Source of the DNA: Nageia nagi
Taxonomy: Eukaryota > Pinophyta
Length of the DNA: 64,000 nucleotides
Reading direction: 5' to 3'
NCBI GenBank assembly: GCA_050084985.1
Contig: JBITNC010000001.1
Coordinates: 72,540,001 to 72,604,000 of the forward strand
The notes under the pieces are model-generated. The model was not told the origin of the DNA and ran no database searches. It saw only the letters and a list, made by a program, of their open reading frames with translations. The number at the start of each line of letters is the position of its first letter. The stretch's first letter is position 1. Positions 35,910 to 48,291 of the stretch are shown here, piece after piece. The position numbers were made by a program, and so were the translations under genes.

Positions 35910-37000
35910 TTATGAATGCAACATGTTAAATATGGATACACTTAGTGGTTCATGATTGGCTTCCAATGGGATCTCCATAAGAGGTGGCTCAACATCCTCC
36001 TCTTTACTCTGTTTCTCTATGTTCCCATTGGAGACTTCCTTTTGAATTTTAGGTTGCTCCACCTCCACTAATTCAAAATATTTAGATTGATCCTTCACAC
36101 TGATATCCTCATTATTGTCTAAAAATTCAAGGTAGAAATGGCTCTTCAAATTATTACAATTGCTATAGGACCTAGAAGCATCTTCTTTTGGAGTCCACTT
36201 ATTATCCTCAATTTTGACTCATTTTGGTGTCACTTCCTCAAATTTATTTAATTCCACTTTTTTTTATCTCCAAGGTTTTATAGATAAGGGTGGCCTATAT
36301 GAAATCCTTCAAGATAGCCTTCTTTTGGGATACATGCTTCAGCACCATCAACATTAACCCTTGATGGAAGGGGTATTTCTACCTTTTCCTTTGAAATCTT
36401 AAGCAACTTTATCTAGTTCATTGTAAAGAAAAGTTTATATGTTCATTTTGGATCCTCATAAATGGTTCAAGAATCTAAAAATTTAAATTTTATACTCAAT
36501 TAGTAGATACATCAAGAGTAAGAAACCTCATGACCATAAGGACAACCTTGACCCATGATTATGGTAGGGAATCTTTAGCTACATCAGTCTTATTCTAGTC
36601 TTCTCTATCTCTCCTTTACAAAATTTTAAGGTTGTGATTATATATCCTAACAATGTATCCATTAGCATTCCCAAGGGGATATCCTAATGGTAAAGGCATT
36701 GCAATTCAACTTCAAATATCTCAAGCTCAAGCCTCTTTGGTGGTTCAATTGTGTTGGAATGTGGCTATAGTTTAGATGTAATCTAGCTATGATTTAGATG
36801 TAATCTAGTTGTAACATATCAGGTTTGCGGGCCTAATCAAAACCCTCATGAGCCAACATAGGTCATAATAAATTCCCCCAAGTTTACCCTAAGATGTGCC
36901 TACTTGTGGGATGAGGCATGAATTTGAGAGAATTTGTGGTTCTAGATGATACCTCTCATCATTAAAAAAATGATATCCCTATTATCCTAAAAGCTTAAAA
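35910..37000 (-). pseudogene. Decayed hydrophilic ORF of unknown family
   Basis: The minus strand gives a broken frame. Near 36.5-36.3 kb it reads KLLKISKEKVEIPLPSRVNV and EACIPKEGYLEGFHIGHPYL. Then a shifted frame (36260-35910) is rich in Glu and Lys (NNEDISVKDQSKYFELVEVE, KEEDVEPPLMEIPLEA). Protein-like composition over several hundred bases suggests a former gene or retroelement extra ORF. I recognise no family, and strand and limits are tentative. Confidence 0.35.
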
Positions 37001-38576
37001 ATTTGGTAAGGATATCTTGATTAATCATTAATTTAACCCTAAATACTTCCACTTTATATTCCTTCCAAGAATTGGTGAATTGCTTCATCACTCCCTCATC
37101 TACTCCTTTAGATTTCTCAAGAAAGAAAAGAAACCCCCCTCATTTAAGTACTTTTTATTTTTCCTTCATGCATTTAAGCATAGAGGGATTGATATAAGAT
37201 TCCTCCAGTGCTTTGAGTCACCTTTTCAAATTCATCTTCATAGCTAAATACTAGAACAAATGAAACCTACAAAATGGAAGCAACTTGTTAGTTTTCAAAT
37301 CTTTCAAACTTGTTCCTTCTATTCAAAGCCTCCCATGAAGTGTGGGATGGATCACATCACCATTATTCTAAGATATGTGAGAATCTAGAACTTGTGTCCA
37401 CCTTGCTTTATTATTCCTCCTCATACTTCCTTCTCTCCTAGTATCATTTGGCCTAAACATAGGAGTTGCCTCACACCTCCTATCATTATGCAAATGCTTG
37501 CCCCAATAGTTGAGATTTCTATGGCTACTTGTGTTTCATGTGAGTCTATATGACTTGAGAAAAAAATTAAAAGAAATTCAATATTATTTTTAGGTTTTGT
37601 TAAATCCATATATGTACATCTAATTATCCAATCACATGCCTCCTATGAGACTAATAAGAGAAACATCCTTAGAGATCCTCAATTTTCTAGCATGGTATCC
37701 ATTTAGATATTTAACTTACATGATTCAACTACAATAATTTTTAAAAAATCATAATGCATCACCAAACAATATTATCCCTTAAGGATTTATTAAAAGCATC
37801 CAAAAATTTTAATATAAGCCCCTTTTTAAGTTTGGAAATTTGATATTAATGTCCATGAGTGAAAAAAATGGTTAATAAGACTCTTGAAAAATTATATATA
37901 AAAGGTTAAGGGGAGTGCCTAAATTTATTCCAATATGTAAGGATTAAAATTATATAGAAAGAAAAGGAGTAGGCAACCTTCAAATGGTCAAATCTAATAT
38001 GTTGAATCAAGGCAATAAATCTAAAGTAATAAAAGTAAGTATATAAAAGTCAAGGGGATCCCCTAACATTCAAGGTTGAAAAGAATATCATGATGTTAAA
38101 ATTAGAGGGAGTAACCATAGTGGGTTTAGTAGAAATACATTTATGATTATTATTTCCATATTAATAAATAATCATGGTATGCTTCTACTTTGTATCTTCT
38201 TATGGTTGAAAAAAGATGTGATAAGTCTAGAATTACTTGTTGTATAAGAACTACTAGTGATTAAGCTCTATTTGATGTGGGTTGATTCTTATATATAAAG
38301 TAAATTATATATTTTTTATCTTCATGATTCATTCATTGTTTAAAAGTATGAGTACCCATGAATAAGAAATGATACTATCCTCAAATTTCATTGTATATAG
38401 GATAATTATATTCCTCATATTTCTTTGATGTAGTCCCCTTTTGATTTACCATTTTGTATATTTATGTGTAACAAAATAAATAATATCTACTATACACAAC
38501 ACATAACACTAATACCTAAACACCCATACAATTTCCTACTTAACTACAATACATAGGAACAAATAATAACCTCACT
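37001..38576. other. Unassigned AT-rich DNA
   Basis: Nothing recognisable on either strand. A short minus-strand ORF (37421-37609) has no supporting feature. Confidence 0.5.
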
Positions 38577-38868
38577 ATTTCTCATAGATATCAAAAATAT
38601 AATTGGAAACATAGGCCTTCCATCCAAAATTAATCTAATTTGAGCTTAAGTTTGCTAGCTCATGCTCCAACCTACAAGAATTATGGCATCTAATCAAAGC
38701 TTTCTTCTTTTCTTAGTTGTCCAAAATTTCATCAATCCATAAACTATTTTGAAAATCTTCCTCAAATATTTTCATTGGTTTCTCTATCCTAGCAGTTCCT
38801 CCACCCAACTTTGAACTACTTCTCAACCCTTGTAACTCCTTTTCCCATGCAAGATCTTATTTTTTGCC
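38577..38868 (-). pseudogene. Decayed ORF interrupted by the LARD-like element
   Basis: The minus strand reads WEKELQGLRSSSKLGGGTAR, then IEKPMKIFEEDFQNSLWIDE, ILDN-stop-EKKKALIRCHNS and LEHELANLSSN. It is charged and helix-prone, family unknown. With the LTR element and one TCCAT copy removed, the frame continues upstream into 45700-45755 (EEKGYRDSKTTIEI), so the insertion hit a formerly coding segment. It may be a retroelement extra ORF rather than a host gene. Confidence 0.35.
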
Positions 38869-38873
38869 TCCAT
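38869..38873. repeat. Target-site duplication TCCAT, left copy
   Basis: Five bases TCCAT immediately before the 5' LTR, matched exactly by 45695-45699 immediately after the 3' LTR. Confidence 0.92.
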
Positions 38874-39302
38874 TGTTTAAATGTATAATGCATTATTGTC
38901 TTCTTCTATGTAACCCAATTAATACTTAAAATATCTCTAGATGCCTTTAAGTGTTTAGTGAATAAAATATTATGTAACCTTAACCAAACCTTTGGGTACA
39001 AGGGTGGTTAAATTTGAGGATTTTGCCTTATAAATAGAGGGCCTCCCTTCTAGTTTACACACTCAAGTTTGTAGTGTTTTTATGCTTTAGGATTGTTAGG
39101 AGAAATAGGAAGAGAAGCACTTTGTGAATGAGAAAAATCTTTGTTAGTGGATGTACTCTCTTGCATGAGAGGAACCATTTTATATGTGTGTCAAATTTGT
39201 GAGATTGGCTATTATGTTAATGCTATGAATGTTGATGGTTAAGAAGGCTTTCAAGTGATCTTGGAAGATTAGGATTTTATTCTTTAAGGTTTAAAGCCTT
39301 CA
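38874..39302 (+). repeat. 5' LTR of LARD-like element, 429 bp
   Basis: Begins TGTTTAAATGTATAATGC and ends CCTTCA. It pairs along its length with 45253-45694. It contains a promoter-like CCTTATAAATAGAGGGCC at about 39030, followed within 40 bp by the probable transcription start region. Start and end are fixed by the repeat limits, the target duplication and the adjacent primer site. Confidence 0.94.
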
Positions 39303-39304
39303 TT

Positions 39305-39316
39305 TGGTATCAAATC
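39305..39316 (+). other. Primer-binding site of LARD-like element
   Basis: TGGTATCAAATC two bases after the LTR, a decayed TGGTATCAGAGC (initiator Met-tRNA complement). Confidence 0.8.
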
Positions 39317-40239
39317 CATCTTGGAGGCTCCTCTTCATAATTATTAATGATCCATTCCACTCCTTCCATCTACTTTGGTGAGGTAAAACCATCTTAAGGT
39401 ATAACTCCTCATCACTCTTACATTTTGTAAGTTTTTTTACAATTTTGTTTTGCTAAAAGTTAGCTCTTTTAAGCTTTTTTGGTTTCTTACATAAGCTATT
39501 TTTTGTTAAAGTTAAGATTTAAGATTATATATGTGTGAAAATAGCTTCTTGATGTAAGAATAACTTATAATTTAAGAAGGATGTTAATGCTTCTTAACCA
39601 TTTTATTACTACTAACATTCTCTTTTATTTTAAGAGATTTTGTTTTTTGTTAAAAGGGTTAGTACGTAATTTTACGAGTGGTTATATATGTTAGTTTCTA
39701 ACATTATGTGCTATATTAGTTATTTTGTAAAATTTTATTTTTGCAATTAAATTCAACAAGTTGCAAATTTTCTTATTAGAATATAACTATCCCTTTACAA
39801 AATCTTATTTCATACATAACCATATGCTAATTTTGTGAAAATTTATAATTTTTTTTTACAATTTGAACTTTTACAAAAATTTGGTTATCTATGACTATCT
39901 ACTACTGTTATTTTCTTGTGAAAAATATGATAATATATTTTTTCAAGCAAGAAGGCTTTTTAAAAATAGTGGTGCACTTGTTTTCTCACAAATTTACAAG
40001 ACTTTGTCACTTTTTTATGCACATCTTTTATAGTGCATTTACAAATTTACAAGAATATCAATAATAAATTATTATTGTTTCTTGTATACCTTTTTTGTTA
40101 ATATTAAAACTAATATAAATAATAAATTATTATCATTTCTTGGCTAATTTTATTAAAAATAAAAAGAAGGAAACATTCTATTCTTTATACATAATACAAA
40201 AAGAGATATTTTTTACAATATTTAACTTTAAAAAAAATA

Positions 40240-40665
40240 AAAAAGGGGATCAATCACATGCCATCCCCAAGGGGACCTAACGTAGGCCATCCCCAAGGGA
40301 ATCCACCACCCTTGATGATGCATTGGCCATCCATAAGGGGGATCACCACCTTCGATGGTACAGTAGCTAGAAAATGGGTTACCATTTGCCCCAAGGGAAG
40401 TGCGATAGGCTAGAATCCATCATCCAACCTAGAGGGCATGACATGTCTGAGGCCACCTTCACTTGGTGTGTGCGACACCTCACAAGAGGAGCACCTCCAT
40501 GCTGGCCCCTCTTCACACCCCTCAAATGCAACCCTTATGCTCATGAATTTGGTCCTTTATTGGGTACAAGTTCTTACATTTGACCCTTTGTTGGGTACAA
40601 TTTCTTGGATTTGGTCCTCTATTGGGCCTTGGCATGTTTTTCAAGAACAGCTTAGATATCTCTAA
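40240..40665 (+). other. GC-rich island within the LARD-like element
   Basis: GC near 50% against about 27% around it. It starts with repeats of GGCCATCCCCAAGGG (about 40257, 40287, 40325 degenerate) and ends with a 31-bp repeat in three units (ATTTGGTCCTTTATTGGGTA at 40547, ATTTGACCC at 40578, ATTTGGTCC at 40609). Two overlapping ORFs of about 70 codons are open here but have no recognisable family. It may be captured host sequence or a packaging/regulatory element. Confidence 0.6.
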
Positions 40666-41307
40666 TTGCGTGCCATTAATGTTTATTACCACATTTTACC
40701 TACTTTGTTGACTTTCTATATCTACCTATTAATTTAAAAAAATTGGCAAAGGGGGAGTATAACTCTTATTATTTTAATGATAATTATGGTTGTTATTATC
40801 AATATATATTTGTGGGTGTTATTATTTCAAACATAACAAAAATCATTCCCACATTATTTTTTTTAACCTGCAAGCATGATGACTTATTTTTTTCTTAAAA
40901 GGAGAGGTATTTATTAATTTTTTCAAAGAAAGGTAAAGAGTTAAAGCAATAATTTATTTGTGAGAAATATTGAGTAAAATTTATTGCAAATATTTATTAA
41001 TTTTTCAACAAGGAGAGGTAAAGCAATAATTCTTTTTTGTGAGCAATATGGAGTAAAATCAATTGCATATATTGATAAAGATTTATTGCAGGTTTCACTT
41101 ATTGTGGCCCATCACTTTGTGCAAGTTCCACTTGTTGTGGCCCACCACCTATGTTACTCATAAGCTTTAAGGTGTAGCTCCTTAATAAAGCTACATCTTA
41201 AGTTAAAATAAAAATATATTTATATATGTTCTTTACCTTATGTCTAGTGCATGTGGGATTTTTTATTTTTCTTATGACTACTCATTCAAATAGTAAAAGC
41301 AAAACAC

Positions 41308-41915
41308 CTTTTCATGAGGACCTCTTCTTTTTGAAGTATAAGATAGATAACTTTTTTAAGCATGCTATTTTGTTTTTTTAAAGAAAATGATTTTTTTTTT
41401 GTTACCAAACATCTATGGTTATGGATAAAATAAATATTATGACTACAAAGGCATAAGTTGTATTTTAAAGGATGTTACTAATTTTTGTAGCAATTATATT
41501 GGTATTAAGTACTATTTTTATCCTATTCCTTTAAATAAATTGTGTTGATAACACCAAAGTTAATTACTCTAATCCTTAACTTATGCATCTCAATATAACA
41601 CTTTTTGAAGTACAAGATAGATAACTTTTCATGAGGACCTCTTCTTTTTGAAGTACAAGATAGATAACGTTTTTAAGCATGTTATTTTTTTTTTTTTAAG
41701 AAAATGAATTTTTTTTGTTACCAAACATATATGGTTATAAATAAAATAAATATTATGACTACAAAGGCATAAGTTGTATTTTAAAGGATGTTACTAGTTT
41801 TTGTAGCAATTATATGGGTATTAAGTACTATTTTTATCCTTTTCCTTTAAATAAATTGTGTTGATAACACCAAAGTTAATTACTCTAGTCCTTAACTTAT
41901 GCATCTCAATATCAA
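41308..41915. repeat. 317-bp tandem duplication in LARD interior
   Basis: Unit one starts CTTTTCATGAGGACCTC at 41308 and unit two at 41625. Both run through AAGATAGATAAC, TACCAAACAT, ATTATGACTACAAAGGCATA to TTATGCATCTCAATAT. Identity is very high, so the duplication is younger than the LTR divergence. A partial third piece (CTTTTTGAAGTACAAGATAG) lies at 41601. Confidence 0.92.
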
Positions 41916-42815
41916 ACTTTGGTAATGTGATATTTGGTTTTATACTTGGTAAAAGTATTATTATATATATTCAAGAGTAAAACTTAATATTTTTCACCTT
42001 GGTACTTCCATTTTAGGAAGATTATATCCTTGTTTAAGGTTAATACCACATTGTTGAGAAGTTCGTTATTTTGTTACTATGCTTATTGATAGATATTCTT
42101 TATCTAGAAAAATATATTACCTTCCATGCAATAGTATTGTTGATAATGGATGTTTGTCAACATGTTTATTGATGGAATAACCATTTCACTTTTAGTGAAT
42201 TTATGGACTTGTGATTTGTAAATCTTGACTAATGTATAGTCAAGTTAATATTATGTGGTATAAGGTTTGAGTAGTGACATAGGCAAGTTTGCATTTTATA
42301 GTTTTTGGTATATGATTTATAATTCTTTACGTAATAGCATTATTAGTTTATAACTTGGATAATGATAACATAATATATCATTCCATGATAGTCTTCTCTT
42401 TTAAGAGAATACCAAGACTCCATAACCTTGTCTATGTGGAAAATATTCATTTAATAATGAAATATTTTTTGTGCCACCCTTATATTTGTAATTAATTTAT
42501 GTAAACTTATGCAATGACCTTACCATTTGCATTAATGATTATTATACATGTTTTGTATCATCAATTTATTTTTTTGTATGAATATATCATGACCTTTCCA
42601 CTCGCATTGATAATGCTTAGATATGTGTGGTGTGATGATGCATCTTATTCTTAGAAACATGTTGATACAACTTGTAGTGAAGATTTTATTTCTATTAAAA
42701 ATCTATGGTAATCTTACCATAAATTTTAATTGAGCTTACTATTCCACACCTACTTGCCTCATTCAAATGACTATAAATATAGATATTCATTTGAATATAA
42801 AGATATGAATTAGCC

Positions 42816-43260
42816 ATGGAAGGTAGGTATCCAACACGTATTGGTTATGAAGAGTATCTCGCATGTTTTGGTTATTAATAGGATTATGTTTCACCTAATA
42901 TTTCACTCAATGTTCCACCTAATGCTCCTCCTAATACTCCAATTTCTAATTAGCTTAATACTCTACTCTATCTTTGGACTAATGCTCTAGTTCATATTCC
43001 TCCAACTAATGCTGAGGAAGGATCCTCATCTAGAGTTATGGTCAATCCCTATTCTTTGAATCATAAAATTTAATATTTACACCAACAATAATATGCTACC
43101 AATCACAAATGTGATATGTTTAAAAGAAAGTGAGCAGTGTACGAGAAATCCCTTGATTTACTCATGGAAGAGCAAAATAACTTGCAATTGAAAATAACAT
43201 GTTGGTTGAACATTATTCTATTCTTTATGAGGAATTAAAATCTCTTAAACTCAATGCTAC
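42816..43260 (+). pseudogene. Decayed short ORF in LARD interior
   Basis: From ATG 42816 it reads MEGRYPTRIGYEEYLACFGY, two stops, then VSPNISLNVPPNAPPNTPIS, a Pro/Asn-rich stretch, and later KSLDLLMEEQNNLQLKI. No family recognised. Position after the leader would fit a gag-like or extra ORF, but nothing diagnostic is left. Confidence 0.35.
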
Positions 43261-43885
43261 TCATTCAAAAAATCCTTAATTCATTCACAGAATGCTGTGT
43301 TAAGTATTGTCTACTAGTTTCTATCAATTACAAGTAGAAGAATGTTTTAAGTAACATATAGTTTCTTTCTACTATATAAATAAAAGTATTTATAACAAAG
43401 TTGTACTTACTAATTGTTGATTGTATAAAAATTGAATATTTTTTTCTTATGATTTGGTGTGCAAGGAAGATATTACAATTATAGTAGCAGTTATAATAAA
43501 TCTTCATAATACTTTGTTATAAATACTTCATACTACTGTGATAAGTATTCAAAGCCTTCATCTTTGTCATGAAGTTAACCTTGTAGGAAAGATATATCTA
43601 CATATATAAGTTATGGTTCATCTTCATTAATATTTAAATAATATCCTTGAATTGATTAATAGTAATCTTATAGATTAAATGATTAAGTCTTCTACATTCT
43701 TTACAAAAACTTAAATAATGATGCAAATTGGTAATATATAAAAACCTATGTAAATATAACTTGATGGATTATTTTTCCATTTTATGAAGTTATGTTGCTT
43801 CTCTTTAAGAAGTTATATCCATATTTGAAATGATAATATGAAAATTTTATTCTCTTTATGTTCTTTGCTAAAGAGTTCTTGTAAA

Positions 43886-44195
43886 TGGAGTGGTTGAAAA
43901 GTATTGGTCTTCTCTATGATTGCCAAGAATTGGAGAGATTAAAAAGGTTCAACCTTCTCCATAATTGCCAAGTCTAGGAGTGGTTAAAAAGGTTCAACCT
44001 TCTCCATAATTTTTGAATGTTGTAGTAGTTAAAAAGGTTCACCCTTTTCTATAATTTTTGAATTTTGGAATAGTTAAAAACGTTCACCCTTCTCCATGAT
44101 TTTTGAATGTTGGAGTAGTTAAAAAGCTTTACCCTTCAATATAATTTTTGAATGTTGGAGTGGTTCAAAAGGTTTTCCCTTATCCGCATTGCAAT
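43886..44195. repeat. 45-bp tandem array, seven units, in LARD interior
   Basis: The marker GGTTC(A)ACCCTTCTC and variants start at 43901, 43946, 43991, 44036, 44081, 44126 and 44171: exactly 45 bp each time, with no indel in seven units. In one frame each unit reads like EWLKRFNLLHNCQ, though later units carry stops. Confidence 0.93.
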
Positions 44196-44644
44196 CTTTT
44201 TCTCTTGATGGAAAATTGAATACATGTAATTGGATTAATGCTACCATTCTTCTATCATATACATCTTAACTAGTAGCATGGTTAAGATGGTATTTTCTAT
44301 GATTAATGACTTGGACATCTTGATTAAGAGGTATAATCATGTTTGCATTTTCATTATCTAGATTATAGTATTATTGTTGGAGACCTTATCCCTCCAATTT
44401 AACATGTTTATAAATGGATAAAAATAGATGCATCTTAATATGGAATTTGGTGCTTGCAAACTATATATCTTTATTAATGAAGAGTGATGAACTCATGAAG
44501 AACCAAAACTTTGATCCTAATCCATAAGTTGCTAAATATGGTTATCCTTAACACTTATGTTATTATTTCATTACATTAAGATGAACATATTATATAATTT
44601 TATTGTTGGCTTCCTTATTCTAATGAAGTTGCCTTCAAGGGGAA

Positions 44645-44767
44645 GAATTATTACTATATATGATGTCAACTTCAATATATTGGGAGAATTATTATTATAT
44701 ATGATGTCAAATTCAATATAGTAGAAGAATTATTACTATATATGTTATCAACTACAATATATCCTTA
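44645..44767. repeat. 41-bp tandem repeat, three units
   Basis: GAATTATTACTATATATGAT with GTCAACTTCAATATA starts at 44645, 44686 and 44727. Confidence 0.88.
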
Positions 44768-45252
44768 GTATAATTATTTTTAGTGGTAAATGCTTTCTTA
44801 AGTATATATATAAACCTATATCATTGTATATAATTGCTTAGGATGGGAAAGTTGACCTTTAAAGGAGGGGAAGTTGAATACTTTATCTTTAAAATATTTA
44901 AAAGAAATTTTATATTATTAATGTTTTTTTTTATGAATATATACTTTTTTGAGCTACTTGTACCATGCAAGTTTATTCTTAATTAGGCTGCTTACTCTAG
45001 GGAGCAAGCTCATGTAGACTCATCATATCAACTTATTGTTGGATGAATAATTTGTATAGTGAAACCAATAATAGTTAATATTGTAAACCATTTTTATAAA
45101 TGGTAAAGTAGTGAGTCTCAAACTAAGATCTTGCTTATTTCTCAAAAATTTAAATGTTCTTATCTCTAATTGTTTCTCATGGAGGAGAACTCTCTCTTAC
45201 TCTCTTTCTTCTCTCTTTTTTTTCTCTAACCCAATATTGCATTAAGGGGAAG

Positions 45253-45694
45253 TGTTGGAATATATAATGCATTATTGTATTCTTATATGTAACCCACTTA
45301 AACTATCTCTAGTTACCTTTAAGTGTTTAGTGAATAAAGTATTATGTAACCTTATCCTAACCCTTGGGTACAAGGGTGGTTAAACAGAGGATTTTGCCTT
45401 ATAAATAGAGGGCCTCCCTTCTAGTTTACATGCTCAAGTTTACACTCAAATTTGTAGTGTTTTTATGTTTTAGGATTGTAAGGAGAAGTATGAAGAGTTG
45501 TAAGAGAGGCACTCAATGAATGATAAAAATCTTAATTAGTGGATGTACTCTCTTATATGAGAGGAACCACTTTATATGTGTGTTAAATTTGTGAGATTGG
45601 TTATTGTGTTAATGATATGAATATTGATGGTTAAGAGGGCTTTCAAGTGATCTTGGGATATTAGGATTTTATTATTTAAGGTTTAAATCTTTCA
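45253..45694 (+). repeat. 3' LTR of LARD-like element, 442 bp
   Basis: Begins TGTTGGAATATATAATGC after the polypurine tract and ends ATCTTTCA before TCCAT. It has the same TATA context (CTTATAAATAGAGGGCC) as the 5' LTR, plus a 16-bp insertion near 45435 (a partial repeat of the CTCAAGTTTACAC segment). Confidence 0.94.
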
Positions 45695-45699
45695 TCCAT

Positions 45700-48191
45700 G
45701 TCATATTTCTATGGTGGTCTTCGAGTCTCTATAACCTTTTTCCTCACTTGGTATGTGCATTATCATAATTTAAGTACACTATATCCTTTTCATTCAACCT
45801 CTACATGTTTGTATTCTTTTGGATCTCTCTATAGTTATTATGTACATTAAGGGTAGTTTTTCTATAAATGCACCCTTTTAGATTCTATACATGCATGACC
45901 CTATTAAGTGTGATGCCTATGCACCGATGTGTTTGTTCTTCCTTATGTTTTTCCATATTTATATAATAGTGTTATGTCATTTCATAATCTCCATATCTTT
46001 TTGGAAATATTATGGCTTATTATTTTAACAAATTTTTTTAATATTTTTTCATTCAATCCCTTCTACTATAATGTCATTTGATTATACTATTTTTTTTAGT
46101 TTATTACTGTATTAACCATCCTTGGCCCGTAGTGTTATCCCTACCGAAGATAGGATAGAGTATTAAGTGCAACACCCTATTCTATATGATAAAATTGGTA
46201 GATGGTATTAAGGTTCTATAGGAATATTTTTCTAGGTCCCCAATAGAACCTCTCATGACTAATATCCCAATGTACATATTCCTATAAGTGAACTTAGTGG
46301 TGTGGGTGTCAAGTATATTTATGACCTATTCATTAACCTATTTGATTCAAGGTTCTTTGGATGCAATCCTTCTTTTTGAATTTTGTATTATCCACTTTAT
46401 TAATGTTAGTAATTGATATTTGGTGTGAAAAAATAATTTTTTATTATCCAAGAATGGAATAATTGAGGAAATATGCAATAGAAATGCTCATAAATTTTAT
46501 CACCATCAATCATATTATCAACTTTGGCCTTATTTAGATTAATTTTTTTATGAAATAATTTATGAATTCATTATATTTATTTCTAAATTAGTTTTGAATT
46601 GATATGATGTTCATATTAAATTTTTTAGTTTTCTCAATAGAGCTATTCAACATACCTTATTGGAGCAAATCCCAACAATGGAATTGATAGCTACTAAGGT
46701 TAATTGGGTTATTTAACTCCTAAAGGAATGCTTGGGATTGTATCAACTAAAGTATGAGGTAATGTTAATAAGCACTATTATGTGTTGATAAAAAATATAT
46801 ATTTGATCATTATGCTTTTTTATTGATAACTCTTTGAGTTACTGATGTCTTCTCCTTTTTTTTTTCAAGACCAAAAATAATCTACTTATAAATTAAGGGT
46901 TTTTTTTATATAAGTATCCAAAACTTGTTATAACAAATTTGTAATAGTTTGGGAAGTATCCTACCATTATGTTTTCCAAAAAATATATTAACTACATGCT
47001 ACTTGATATCCCAAAATATAAGCTTCTTGCATATTTAAGTCTTTAGAAAATCTTTTCTTCCTTTAATGTGCTGCTACTAAAATTGTAGCATTTGGTTCTA
47101 TTGTGACTTATAATAATTAACATAATTATTATATGGTCATATTCTTTTTAACCTTTATTTCTTATAGATAATGCTTTAGCTTTAGAAGCCTATGTGAGGG
47201 TACTTTAACCCCCTCACGAATCATGAGATAAACCTTATTTTTTACCACTTTTGGGAAGAGCTATTCTCCCCAAATTATACAACATTAATTGCTTCCCATA
47301 AATTATATCTCAAACTATTTCTTTCTCCCCCAATTCTCCCTTTTTGGGTCATCATCCTTTTATTTATCTAGAATTTGTTTTTCTTTCTATGCTTTATGTT
47401 ACTACTTGATTGCCTTTTTTTACCATTATTTTTCTTTAACTATCAATTCTTTGAATTCATATTAGCTCATTGAATCCTAATTTTTGCCTGACTAATCCAC
47501 TAAATATAACATCTATATTATTCCTTTCTTACCCAATGATGTCCTCTTAGCTTTCACCTACCGTTATCCTTCATTATCAGGTATGCATCTTTCTTATGCT
47601 TGAGCCATTAGGCTATCAAAATGGATTTACAAAATATGCAAACTTGTATTTTACCTTTCACAATGAATGAAGGTGATATCCAATTGAAAGAGGATGAACA
47701 ATGATCTTATTTGAATAATGGAGCCACATATCTAGTCTCAACCTAGCATCCATGGTAGGAACCAAGTGATGTCACCTAGTTACCTTTCTAGATTACCTTG
47801 CCCTTTCACTCAATGTTGTCATCTCACCTTAAATGCATGGAATATCACTTGTGAATGGATGAAAATATTTCAATAATGTAGAGCTTAGAGTATAACAAAA
47901 TCCAAAAATGATAGTTGGCATTAAGAAATACTAGTCAAGAATGATACAAGTATATTGCCACCTATCAAGGTTCTAGGATTATGTTATATCTTATCATATA
48001 TTTGATCATGCACAAACCCTCCACCTTTATAGGTAACAAGTCTAGTGCTAAGGCTCATCCTTAGGCTTATTATGACTCTGAGCTAACTTGTTATCATAAA
48101 ACATAAAGGCAGATGAGAGTGCACATTGATAAGAATATTTATTTAATAAATTATTTTAAATATCTAAAATGGTATTTTAATTAAATTAAAA
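45700..48191. other. Unassigned AT-rich DNA up to the second gap
   Basis: Apart from the short continuation of the interrupted ORF (45700-45755), no domain or repeat pair was recognised. 46120-46330 is slightly less AT-rich, with no coding signal. Confidence 0.5.
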
Positions 48192-48291
48192 NNNNNNNNN
48201 NNNNNNNNNNNNNNNNNNNNNNNNNNNNNNNNNNNNNNNNNNNNNNNNNNNNNNNNNNNNNNNNNNNNNNNNNNNNNNNNNNNNNNNNNNN
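48192..48291. other. Assembly gap of exactly 100 N
   Basis: A fixed-length placeholder for a gap of unknown size. It cuts the archaeal-type RNase H of the Tat fragment to its right. An apparent ORF through the N run is an artefact. Confidence 0.97.

Larger units (their letters stand above)
38874..45694 (+). mobile_element. Complete pol-less LTR retrotransposon (LARD-like), 6.8 kb
   Basis: Two LTRs (429 and 442 bp), a primer-binding site after the first, a polypurine tract ATTAAGGGGAAG (45241-45252) before the second and a perfect 5-bp TCCAT duplication define the element to the base. The 5.95-kb interior shows no gag core, protease, RT, RNase H or integrase on either strand, so it depends on another element, probably Copia judging by the primer site and LTR style. 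The interior holds a GC-rich island (40240-40660), a 317-bp tandem duplication, a decayed short ORF, a 45-bp seven-unit array and a 41-bp three-unit array. LTR copies differ by many substitutions and a few indels, so the insertion is not recent. Confidence 0.92.

Noticed and set aside
40374-40665. Two overlapping ORFs of about 70 codons in the GC-rich island, considered as a captured gene
   Set aside because: Both frames are open together, there is no recognisable domain, and repeats run through the end of the island; kept only as an unexplained GC-rich region.
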